Shown: positions 1-6,504 of the stretch, one piece after another
How positions within the stretch are numbered: the stretch's first letter is position 1
How the letters are laid out: every line of letters begins with the position of its first letter
DNA from: Fundidesulfovibrio agrisoli
GTDB taxonomy: Bacteria; Desulfobacterota; Desulfovibrionia; Desulfovibrionales; Desulfovibrionaceae
DNA length: 47,514 nucleotides
Reading direction: 5' to 3'
Assembly (NCBI RefSeq): GCF_022808715.1
Contig: NZ_JAKZKX010000018.1
Span: 34,692 to 82,205 of the forward strand
Program-made: the position numbers and the translations under genes
The notes under the pieces: model-generated
What the model was told of the DNA's origin: nothing
The model's database searches: none
What the model saw: only the letters and a program-made list of their open reading frames with translations

Positions 1-34
1 CGCGACTAGGGTTCCCACCGCGGGGAACCGGTGC

Positions 35-71
35 GGCCCGCCGCGCCACGCGCGGCGGGCCGAAACTTTTT
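35..71 (+). terminator. Rho-independent terminator-like hairpin
   Basis: A perfect 11-bp GC-rich stem (35-45 with 51-61, 5-base loop) is followed by GAAAC and five T residues at 67-71. The T run lies on the + strand, so it would end a + strand gene lying to the left of the window. It also sits directly after the stop of the convergent MerR gene and may serve that gene weakly. Confidence 0.5.
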
Positions 72-619
72 CATTCGCCTTCTCGCAGGTCTTCTTCCCG
101 GCTGCTGCGCAGCACGTCCTCCAGTTCCTCCCCCGCGAAGCCCAAAAGCATAAGCAACCGACGATGCTTGTCCGGGGAACGCCGCTCCCATTCCCGGTGC
201 ATGGCGAGCATCTCCTCGCGGTCCATGCCGGCGGCTTCCAGAAGCGCCGTGAGCGAGGCCCGGTCGGTCAGACCGGCCGGGGGCAGCTCCGGCCCGCCCC
301 CAAGCAGGGAGAGAGCCAGACGCTGTTTGGCGCGCACGGCGGCAGCCTCGCGCTCCAGGGCCTTCAGCCTGGCCGCCAACGCCCGGGAGACGGCCGTCTC
401 CGGGGCGTCCAGCGCGGCCTTGATCTCGGCTAGGCTCAACCCGAGGCTCCGATAGAGCAGTATGCGCTCAAGCCTCCCGGCCTCGGCCTCGCCGTAGGCG
501 CGGTAGTCGCCCGATGCCCGATGCCTGGGACGCAGAAGCCCGATGGAGTCGTAATAGAGCAGCGTGCTGCGGGAGAGCCCGAAGCGTTTCGCAAGCCTAC
601 CGACCGTCCATTCAGCCAC
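71..619 (-). CDS. MerR family transcriptional regulator
   Basis: A 182-residue DNA-binding regulator. The N-terminal winged helix-turn-helix of the MerR family fills about residues 3-70, with the typical run VGRLAKRFGLSRSTLLYYD followed by IGLLRPRHR and the RILLYRSLGLSLAEI segment. A helical, charged stretch (about 75-110) forms the expected dimerisation helix, and the C-terminal part has no ligand domain I recognise and no Cys cluster for metal sensing. I chose the GTG start at 619 because the MerR fold begins there; it overlaps the end of the upstream SRPBCC gene by 8 bp, so the two are probably translationally coupled. The effector is unknown. A longer frame to 808 exists but its extra residues are shadow sequence of the upstream gene. 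Confidence 0.85.
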   Translation of the reverse strand: MAEWTVGRLAKRFGLSRSTLLYYDSIGLLRPRHRASGDYRAYGEAEAGRLERILLYRSLGLSLAEIKAALDAPETAVSRALAARLKALEREAAAVRAKQRLALSLLGGGPELPPAGLTDRASLTALLEAAGMDREEMLAMHREWERRSPDKHRRLLMLLGFAGEELEDVLRSSREEDLREGE

Positions 620-1103
620 GCGGTTCTCCTGCTGCGGGAGCCATGCGGCCCGTGCGCAGATAGGTTTCCAGGTAGTTCTCAAGAGCGGCCATGGAGTGCG
701 GTCGTCCGCCGGAAGCATAGACTTCCAGAAGCTCTTCGCCCCGCGCCGACAGCGCCGTAAACACCCTCGTCCATTCGGCCCTGGTGCGATTGCCATCCAC
801 GGCTTCAAGCCCGATGCGCAGCGCGATGGTCATGACGCCCGGAACGAAGCTCACGAACCCTATGCCCTGAGGCGGCTCATAGCGGCTGACCTGCCAGACG
901 CGCCCCTCCTCGCCAGGGAAGTCCGTGCGGAACATGCAGTCCAGCTCGGCAACGCCTGAGTCCGAATGAATCATCACGCATTTCCAGCCTGGAATCCAGT
1001 CATACTCCAGCACTGGGCAGAGCAGCGGGAACACCTGCCGCGGCGTGCCCGACAGCTCCATGACATCCTGCAACACTACGCGTTTCGCCTGAATCGTCGA
1101 CAT
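612..1103 (-). CDS. SRPBCC (START-like) domain protein
   Basis: A 163-residue soluble protein with the features of the SRPBCC/polyketide-cyclase superfamily: an early VMELSGTPRQVFPLLCPV segment typical of the first strand and helix, central strands with WIPGW and FVPGVMTIALRI, and a long C-terminal helix (MAALENYLETYLR). This fold makes a deep pocket for hydrophobic ligands. The start at 1103 has a strong ribosome binding site (AAGGAGGA, 6 bases upstream). It is the first gene of a two-gene unit with the MerR regulator, whose start lies within its last codons. The pairing suggests a ligand-binding or detoxifying partner of the regulator, but that is inference. No catalytic residues are evident. 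Confidence 0.75.
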   Translation of the reverse strand: MSTIQAKRVVLQDVMELSGTPRQVFPLLCPVLEYDWIPGWKCVMIHSDSGVAELDCMFRTDFPGEEGRVWQVSRYEPPQGIGFVSFVPGVMTIALRIGLEAVDGNRTRAEWTRVFTALSARGEELLEVYASGGRPHSMAALENYLETYLRTGRMAPAAGEPRG

Positions 1104-1135
1104 GCTTCTGTCCTCCTTGTTGTGTGACGCGGGCA

Positions 1136-1166
1136 TTGCTGGGGTGTGAAGCTGTAGACAAGTCAA
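1136..1166 (-). promoter_or_regulatory. Candidate MerR-type promoter for the SRPBCC-merR unit
   Basis: On the - strand a TTGACT -35-like hexamer (1166-1161) is followed after 19 bases by CAGCAA (1141-1136), a weak -10. A stretched 19-base spacer is the hallmark of promoters twisted by MerR proteins, which fits the regulator in this operon. The -10 match is poor, so this is tentative. Confidence 0.3.
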
Positions 1167-1240
1167 GCGCGTCTTTTTCACTCGACCATCGGCCCGTCAT
1201 TTGGCATCCTCGCGCCCCGACCCGCACCCAAGGACATCGC

Positions 1241-1801
1241 ATGCCATTTCTCACCCTTCTGGCCCTGGCCCTTGCCCTGGCCATGGACGCCTTCGCCGTC
1301 TCCCTGGCCACCGGCATCTGCCTGCGCACCCCCACCACCGCCCAGGCCCTGCGCATGGCGGGCGCGTTCGGCTTCTTCCAGGCCGCCATGCCCGTCATCG
1401 GCTGGTTCCTGGGCCTTGTCGTGCGCTCCTTCGTGGAGTCCTACGCGGCCTGGGTGGCCTTCGCCCTGCTGGCTTTCGTGGGCGGCAAGATGATCTGGGA
1501 GGGCCTGCAGGCCAAGGACGAGGACGACTCCTGCCCCCCCAAGGATCCCACCAAAGGCTCGCGCCTGCTGCTGCTGGCCGTGGCCACCAGCATCGACGCA
1601 CTGGCCGTCGGGCTGAGCTTTTCCGTGCTGGGCCAGGCCATCTGGTTCCCGGCGCTGGTCATCGGGGTGGTCTGCTTCATCGTGGCCGGACTCGGGGTGC
1701 GCCTTGGCTGCATGATCGGCCACCTGGCCGCCGTGAGCCGCTACGCCGAACTGCTGGGCGGGGCCACGCTGCTGGCCATCGGCGTCAAGCTGGTGCTCTA
1801 G
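1241..1801 (+). CDS. mntP: Manganese efflux pump MntP
   Basis: A 186-residue polytopic membrane protein that exports Mn(II) from the cytoplasm. It has about six hydrophobic segments in two inverted halves, each with the family's acidic signature: MDAFAVSLATG near residue 11 and TSIDALAVGLSF near residue 125. The central hydrophilic loop (about 90-108, with DEDDSC) separates the halves. Length matches the family norm (about 185-190). The ATG at 1241 has AAGGA upstream, and the start coincides with the first membrane helix; the upstream extension of the frame is not needed. The gene is divergent from the SRPBCC-merR unit. I see no yybP-ykoY manganese riboswitch in the short leader. The next gene is another likely metal-related membrane protein. 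Confidence 0.93.
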   Translation: MPFLTLLALALALAMDAFAVSLATGICLRTPTTAQALRMAGAFGFFQAAMPVIGWFLGLVVRSFVESYAAWVAFALLAFVGGKMIWEGLQAKDEDDSCPPKDPTKGSRLLLLAVATSIDALAVGLSFSVLGQAIWFPALVIGVVCFIVAGLGVRLGCMIGHLAAVSRYAELLGGATLLAIGVKLVL

Positions 1802-1931
1802 CCCCCCGGCGCCGCATCAGCCCGGCATCGTTCGCTTTCGCATACGGGCCGGGCCAACCCGACGCCCGCCACTCCGCGACGGCTCCCACAGGACGCTTGA
1901 GGCTGAACACGTTTTAAGCTACCGAGCGCCC

Positions 1932-2849
1932 ATGGACATTTTCAGCATCGTTCTCACGGTCACGGGCCTGTGCCTGTTCGAGACCATCAGCTCCATAGAC
2001 AACGCCATCATCAACGCCGAAGTGCTCTCCACCATGCGCCCGAAATACCGGCGCTGGTTCCTGGTGTGGGGCATCATCATCGCGGTCTTCGCCGTGCGCG
2101 GGCTGCTGCCCTGGCTCATCGTCTGGGTGGTCACGCCCGGCATCGGCCCCTGGGAGGCCCTGACGGCCACCTTCTCCTCCGACCCGCGCGTTATGCAGGC
2201 CGTGGACAGCTCCTCCCCGGTGCTGCTCATGGGCGGCGGCATCTTCCTGGTGATGCTCTTCCTGCACTGGGTCTTCCTGGAGGAAAAGAACTTCGGCCTG
2301 CCGGGCGAGCGCTTCCTGATGCGCCAGGGTGTCTGGTTCTACGCCCTGGCCTCGGTGCTGCTCACGGTGGTGGTCTGGTACGCCATGAAGGTCAACGACA
2401 CCCTGGCCTTCGGCGCGGTGGTGGGCTCCACGGCCTTCTTCATCACCCACGGCTTCAAGCAGAACGCGGAACAGAGCGAGCAGGAGCTGCTGCACTCCCA
2501 CAAGTCCGACATCGCCAAGATCCTCTACTTGGAGATCATCGACGCCACCTTCTCCATCGACGGCGTGCTGGGGGCCTTCGCCTTCACGCTCTCGGTGCCG
2601 CTGATCCTGGTGGGCAACGGCCTGGGCGCGTTCGTGGTGCGCGAGCTCACCGTGCGCAACGTGGAGACCATCAAGCGCTACCGCTTCCTCAAGAACGGGG
2701 CCATGTACTCGGTGCTCTTCCTGGGCTGGATCATGATCCTGGACGCCTTCGGGGTGCACATCCCGCATTGGGTGTCCCCGGTGATCACTTTCGGCGTTGT
2801 CGGGTACTTCTTCCTCAAGTCGCGCCGGTTCCTCCAGGTCAATCCCTAG
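1932..2849 (+). CDS. DUF475/TerC superfamily integral membrane protein
   Basis: A 305-residue protein with about eight hydrophobic segments. It carries the two TerC-superfamily acidic signatures, FETISSIDNAIINAEVL (about 16-32) and LEIIDATFSIDGVLGAFA (about 199-216), in an internal-repeat arrangement. DUF475 proteins belong to this superfamily, several members of which have been tied to Mn(II) export or tellurite resistance; direct function is not proven for DUF475. It follows mntP by 130 bp on the same strand, which supports a metal-export role. The ATG at 1932 has only a weak ribosome binding site but begins the first membrane helix and matches the expected N-terminus. Confidence 0.85.
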   Translation: MDIFSIVLTVTGLCLFETISSIDNAIINAEVLSTMRPKYRRWFLVWGIIIAVFAVRGLLPWLIVWVVTPGIGPWEALTATFSSDPRVMQAVDSSSPVLLMGGGIFLVMLFLHWVFLEEKNFGLPGERFLMRQGVWFYALASVLLTVVVWYAMKVNDTLAFGAVVGSTAFFITHGFKQNAEQSEQELLHSHKSDIAKILYLEIIDATFSIDGVLGAFAFTLSVPLILVGNGLGAFVVRELTVRNVETIKRYRFLKNGAMYSVLFLGWIMILDAFGVHIPHWVSPVITFGVVGYFFLKSRRFLQVNP

Positions 2850-2917
2850 CGTTCGCCCTGGACAGCATTCGGCACAGCCTGTATAGTGCCGCAAATTTGT
2901 ATCGGAAGGAGCCTCAC

Positions 2918-3223
2918 ATGAAACGTGCGATAACCTTGATTCTGGCGCTCGGCCTGGTCCTCGGCCTGGGCGCGGCCGCCTCCGCCCAGGACGACACCCC
3001 CGCCGCCCCCAAGGGCGAGAAGGCCTTCCAGGCCATGGACACCAACGGCGACGGCAAGATCAGCAAGGAAGAGTTCCTCAACGCCGCCAAGAAGCGCGCC
3101 GAGATGCGCTTCATCAAGCTCGACGCCAACGGCGATGGCGTGCTCACCAAGGACGAACTGGCCCAGGCCAAGGGCAAGCGCCGCGCCCCCAAGGCCGCCG
3201 CGCCCGCGCCCGCCCAGCAGTAG
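2918..3223 (+). CDS. Secreted EF-hand domain protein
   Basis: A 101-residue protein with a clear signal peptide (hydrophobic 5-20, likely cleavage after ASA near residue 23) and two canonical 12-residue EF-hand loops, DTNGDGKISKEE (about 39-50) and DANGDGVLTKDE (about 68-79), each with all calcium-coordinating positions occupied. The tail is Lys/Ala/Pro-rich. It is expected to bind Ca(II) in the periplasm or outside the cell; partner unknown. The ATG at 2918 follows GGAAGGAG with good spacing. It lies 68 bp after the DUF475 gene and is closed by a terminator. Confidence 0.85.
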   Translation: MKRAITLILALGLVLGLGAAASAQDDTPAAPKGEKAFQAMDTNGDGKISKEEFLNAAKKRAEMRFIKLDANGDGVLTKDELAQAKGKRRAPKAAAPAPAQQ

Positions 3224-3246
3224 CCCCCGCGGCACCGGCCATTTTC

Positions 3247-3298
3247 GCGGCCCGCCTCCCTGATGTGCGAGAGGGGCGGGCCGCTGTATTTGTTGCGG
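3247..3298 (+). terminator. Rho-independent terminator-like hairpin after the EF-hand gene
   Basis: A 10-bp GC stem (3247-3256 with 3275-3284) with a loop of about 18 bases is followed by a T-rich stretch (TGTATTTGTTGCGGTTTT). It ends the mntP/DUF475/EF-hand region. Confidence 0.6.
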
Positions 3299-3405
3299 TT
3301 TTGTCCGCCGGCCGCCCCGTGCCCTCCAACTAAACGCCCTGTCACTTGACACGGGCGCGAACGGGCATACAAAGACCCCGTTCACGATACAGGTGGAGGC
3401 GCGCC

Positions 3406-4257
3406 TTGATACTGATCTCTGTCTTCCTTTGTGCCCTTGCGGCCCTGCTGGCCATGCCCGCCGACGCGCTGGCCTGGGGTCCAGGGGTGCACACAGCCGC
3501 CGCCCGTTTCGTGCTGGCGAACCTGGATCTGCTGCCCGTGCACGTTGCCGGCGTTCTGGCCCAGTTCCCCAACTCGTTCTTCTACGGCTGCCTGAGCGCC
3601 GACTTCTTCGTGGGCAAGGGCACCCGGGTTCGCCCCGGCCACAGCCACAACTGGGACTCGGCCGACCGCCTGCTGGAGGCCGCGCACACGCCGCAGCTCA
3701 TGTCCCACGCTTTGGGCTACGCCAGCCACCTGGCCGCCGACGTGGTGGCGCACTCCATCTACGTGCCGGGCGTGCTGGCCTCCACGCACCTGCCCTCCGG
3801 CCCCACCCACGTCTACATCGAGATGCAGGCCGACTCGCGCCTCACGGGCGGGCTCGGCCGTGCGGGCAAGCTCTCGCGCCGCCTGCAGCGCGCCGTGGAC
3901 CGCAGCATGGTCTGCGCGCTTGAGAAGAACCCCCTCAGCTACCAGTGCCGCAAGCGCGTGTTCCGCAGCGGGGAGCGCCTGAGCTGCCTGCCCGGCTGGA
4001 ACCGCTCCCTCATGCTGGCCCAGCGCCTGATGCCCCTGCCCGAAGGCTGGCACGACCTGGACGAGATGTTCACCCTGAGCCTGCGCTCCGTGCTGGACGT
4101 GCTGCGCGACGTGAACGGCACCACCCTGCGCGGCTTCGACCCCATCGGCAGCCGCGAACTGGCCCGCGCCAAGCGCGGCGTGCGCCCCGCGGTGCACCCC
4201 TGCCTGGATGAGCTGCCCGCCCTGCCCGGGGCCGACCTGCAGCAGGAAGTGGCCTAG
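3406..4257 (+). CDS. Zinc-dependent phospholipase C-like secreted protein
   Basis: A 283-residue exported protein of the zinc-dependent phospholipase C (S1/P1-type) fold. The signal peptide ends in ADALA, so cleavage would leave Trp24 as the mature N-terminus, as in Bacillus PLC where Trp1 is a zinc ligand. Other likely ligands follow in family order: His29, the SADFF aspartate (about 67), HSHNWD (about 80) and the HLAADVVAHS block (about 104-113). The TTG at 3406 is preferred over a longer TTG frame from 3346 because AGGTGGAGG lies 6 bases upstream and the signal peptide starts exactly there. Residues from 145 on are less conserved. Substrate (phospholipid or other phosphodiester) is not shown by the sequence. 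Confidence 0.8.
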   Translation: MILISVFLCALAALLAMPADALAWGPGVHTAAARFVLANLDLLPVHVAGVLAQFPNSFFYGCLSADFFVGKGTRVRPGHSHNWDSADRLLEAAHTPQLMSHALGYASHLAADVVAHSIYVPGVLASTHLPSGPTHVYIEMQADSRLTGGLGRAGKLSRRLQRAVDRSMVCALEKNPLSYQCRKRVFRSGERLSCLPGWNRSLMLAQRLMPLPEGWHDLDEMFTLSLRSVLDVLRDVNGTTLRGFDPIGSRELARAKRGVRPAVHPCLDELPALPGADLQQEVA

Positions 4258-4286
4258 CGATCAACGTTGGAGCCGGGGGAGGAAGA

Positions 4287-4350
4287 GCCTCCGGCGGCCA
4301 GGGGCGCCGCCCCTGGACCCCGCCAAAGGGAGTTCCTCCCGTTGGAATCC
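4287..4350. repeat. Dispersed intergenic palindromic element, copy 1
   Basis: The unit begins GCCTCCGGCGGCCA (4287-4300), continues into a palindrome CCAGGGGCGCCGCCCCTGG (4298-4316), and then a second hairpin GGGAGTTCCTCCC followed by TTGGAATCCC. The head GCCTCCGGCGGCCA and the hairpin-plus-TTTGGAATCC tail recur at 28526. Both copies lie in intergenic DNA just after a stop codon. Confidence 0.6.
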
Positions 4351-4482
4351 CATAGAATGATTCCCTTTTCTCCCACCACGGATCAGGCGGCAGGTTGACG
4401 CTTCCCGCCTCGCAACGGGCGTTCACCGGACGCCACACGCCCTCCAACAAGCGATCTCCCCAGTGAATGATATTTGCGGGTC

Positions 4483-4545
4483 AAGGGGGCCACGCCCCCT
4501 TGCGGGGCGTGGGGCAGCGCCCCACATTCCTCGCCCCACTTCCTG
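4483..4545. repeat. Block of GC-rich nested hairpins
   Basis: Several overlapping inverted repeats occur here: AAGGGGGC with GCCCCCTT, GCCACGCCCC with GGGGCGTGG, and GTGGGGC with GCCCCAC. The architecture resembles the other palindromic element in the same gap. It is not coding. Confidence 0.45.
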
Positions 4546-4573
4546 CGCCTCACTTTGCCCCAGCCCAAAACAT

Positions 4574-4600
4574 AGGCGCGGCAGAACGCCGCGCCTTTAT
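4574..4600. terminator. Bidirectional terminator-like hairpin between convergent genes
   Basis: A perfect 9-bp stem (4574-4582 with 4588-4596, 5-base loop) has TTTAT on the + side and ATGTTTT on the - side. It can end the acyl-CoA synthetase transcript from the right and read-through from the left. Confidence 0.6.
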
Positions 4601-4624
4601 CAGCCGAATCACCGAAATAACGGA

Positions 4625-6349
4625 TCAGAACAGCTTGCCCGGGTCCTCCAGCAGGGCGGCCAGCACCGAGGGGTCTGCCAGGGCCGAAGTGTCGCCCATG
4701 CGGCCCTCCGCTGCCCCGCGCAACGCCTGCCGCGCGATCTTGCCGGAGCGGGTCTTGGGGAGTTCCTCCACCACGCGGATGCACAGCGTCCCCGCGAACT
4801 CCTCCACCTGGGCGCGCACGGCCTGCTCCAGCTCCTCCTCCAGGCCGAAGGGCTCACCGGCCTCGGCGCGCAGCGTGACGTAGACCACCACGGTGTCGCC
4901 CGAACCCACGGCCGCGGCCTCGGCCACGGCGGAATGCGCGGCCACGGCGGCCTCCACGGCGGCCACGGGCAGCTCCGCCCCGGCGATTCCGGAGCGGCCC
5001 AGGATCACAAAAGTCCCGTCCGGGGTCGTCTGCGCCAGATCGCCCGTGTCGTAGGAAGATCCGGCCTCCAGCGGCTGGCCCACCAGGGCCGAGGCCATGG
5101 AGGGCCAGGGCGCGTCCAGGGCCAGATGACCCAGCAGGTTCATGGAGGCCTCCACCCCGGGCAGGGGCGTGAGCCCGCCACGGCTGCCGGAGAGCATGAG
5201 CACGCCGCCCGTTTCGGTCTGGCCCCAGGCGTCCACCACCGGGGCGCGGCCCTTGCCAACCGAGCGGGCCAGCCACTGCCTGTTCTCGGGGGTGAGCTTC
5301 TCGCCCACGCTGACGATGAGCTTGAGCGCTGGCAGATCCCGCCCGGCGGGCCAGGCCTCACCCTCGCGCATGAGCTGCCCCGTGAGCGCGGGCGTGGTGA
5401 TGAGTGTGGCCACCTGGTGCTTCTGGGCGATGCGCCAGAGCCGGTCCGGCTTGGGGTGCAGGGGCGAGCCCTCGTAGAGCAGCGTCGTGGCCCCCAGGCT
5501 AAGCGGGGCGTAGAGCGCGTAGGCCGTGTTCATGATCCAGCCCGGCTCCGAGAGGCACCACATGGTCATGCCGGGGCCCACGCCGAAGGCGTGCCGCGCG
5601 GAGTGGGCGCAACCGGCCAGGAATCCGCCCGCGGCGTGCACCACGCCCTTGGGGTGGCCCGAGGAGCCCGAGGTGTAGAGGATGAACAAGGGGTCCGCCG
5701 CGCCGTGCACGGCTCCGGGCAAGGCCGGGACAACGGCGTGGGCCTCCATGAGCTCGTGCCACCAGAGGTCGCCCTCGCGCAGCGCCTCCGGGGCCTGGCC
5801 CGTGCGCCGGACCACCACCCTCCTGGGGCCCCCCTCGGGTTGGCTGACGGCCACGGCCCGCCCGGCCTTGAAATATCCGTCCGCAGTGATGACGAGCATG
5901 GCCACGCAGGCGGACAACCGCTCGGAGACCACCGTCGGGGAGAGCCCCGCCGGGAACGTCAGGTGCACCGCGCCCAACCGGGCCAGGGCAAGGGTGGCCA
6001 CTACCAGCTCAGGCAGGGCGGGCAGGCTCAGGCCCACCACGCAGCCCTTGCTCACGCCGAGCCCGGCCAGCACCACGGCCGCGCGGCGAACCTGCTCCAG
6101 CAGGGTACCGTAGGTGAAGACGACGGCCTGGTTTTCGGGCTCGCCCTGCCAGATCAGAGCGGGCACGTCGTCGCGCCCGGCGGCCACGTGGCGGTCCAGG
6201 CAGTTGGCGCACACGTCGATGGCGGCACCCTTGAACCAGCCTGAAGGCGAGCTGAAGGTGTCGGGACAGGCCTTTTCCCATGGGGCGCGCCAGGCCAGGA
6301 GTTCGCTGGCGCGGTCGCTCCAGAAGCGTTCGCGGTCGTGGGGGTTCAT
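4625..6349 (-). CDS. AMP-forming acyl/acetyl-CoA synthetase (Acs-like)
   Basis: A 574-residue adenylate-forming enzyme that would activate acetate or another short acid to its acyl-CoA through an acyl-AMP. The Acs-type N-terminus is present (FW..., then ANCLDRH near 48-54), as are the ATP loop LYTSGSSGHPKG (about 225-236), DAWGQTETGG (about 372-381), YDTGD (about 430) and the C-terminal PKTRSGK (about 531-537), whose last Lys is the site acetylated by Pat in Salmonella Acs. It is about 75 residues shorter than usual Acs. The A8/hinge region is degenerate: GRSGIAGAELP replaces the usual GRxDD...SGHR block, so the hinge Asp is missing. The start has AAGGAG upstream. The gene is divergent from a Pat-like gene, which implies regulation by lysine acetylation. 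Confidence 0.85.
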   Translation of the reverse strand: MNPHDRERFWSDRASELLAWRAPWEKACPDTFSSPSGWFKGAAIDVCANCLDRHVAAGRDDVPALIWQGEPENQAVVFTYGTLLEQVRRAAVVLAGLGVSKGCVVGLSLPALPELVVATLALARLGAVHLTFPAGLSPTVVSERLSACVAMLVITADGYFKAGRAVAVSQPEGGPRRVVVRRTGQAPEALREGDLWWHELMEAHAVVPALPGAVHGAADPLFILYTSGSSGHPKGVVHAAGGFLAGCAHSARHAFGVGPGMTMWCLSEPGWIMNTAYALYAPLSLGATTLLYEGSPLHPKPDRLWRIAQKHQVATLITTPALTGQLMREGEAWPAGRDLPALKLIVSVGEKLTPENRQWLARSVGKGRAPVVDAWGQTETGGVLMLSGSRGGLTPLPGVEASMNLLGHLALDAPWPSMASALVGQPLEAGSSYDTGDLAQTTPDGTFVILGRSGIAGAELPVAAVEAAVAAHSAVAEAAAVGSGDTVVVYVTLRAEAGEPFGLEEELEQAVRAQVEEFAGTLCIRVVEELPKTRSGKIARQALRGAAEGRMGDTSALADPSVLAALLEDPGKLF

Positions 6350-6504
6350 GGCTCTCCTTGGCGTCTGCTAAAAGAGGCTTGCCGGATCGGTGGCGGCCTA
6401 CTATCCTGCGGCCGACGTGCACGCGACCGTCGGCCGGAATCCGGCCTGGCCGCAATCGCTTGAAACTTATAGCGCAACCCCCGGACATCAACAAGCGGCG
6501 AACC

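Larger units (their letters stand above)
4258..4624. other. Convergent intergenic region rich in palindromes
   Basis: This 367-bp stretch between the phospholipase-like gene and the acyl-CoA synthetase gene holds no convincing gene. It contains a dispersed palindromic element (4287-4350), a second block of nested GC hairpins (about 4483-4545), and a bidirectional terminator-like hairpin (4574-4596). Short frames crossing it are mostly made of the hairpins. Confidence 0.7.

Noticed and set aside
1104-1931. A manganese riboswitch (yybP-ykoY) before mntP or the DUF475 gene
   Set aside because: The leaders are short and I could not find the conserved elements.
1970-3223. A single 417-residue frame joining the DUF475 region to the EF-hand protein
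   Set aside because: The first part is out of frame with the DUF475 gene. The EF-hand protein has its own signal peptide and ribosome binding site at 2918.
6350-6504. A sigma-54 promoter (TGGC...TTG) before the Pat-like gene
   Set aside because: The GG-to-GC spacing is two bases too long for a sigma-54 site.
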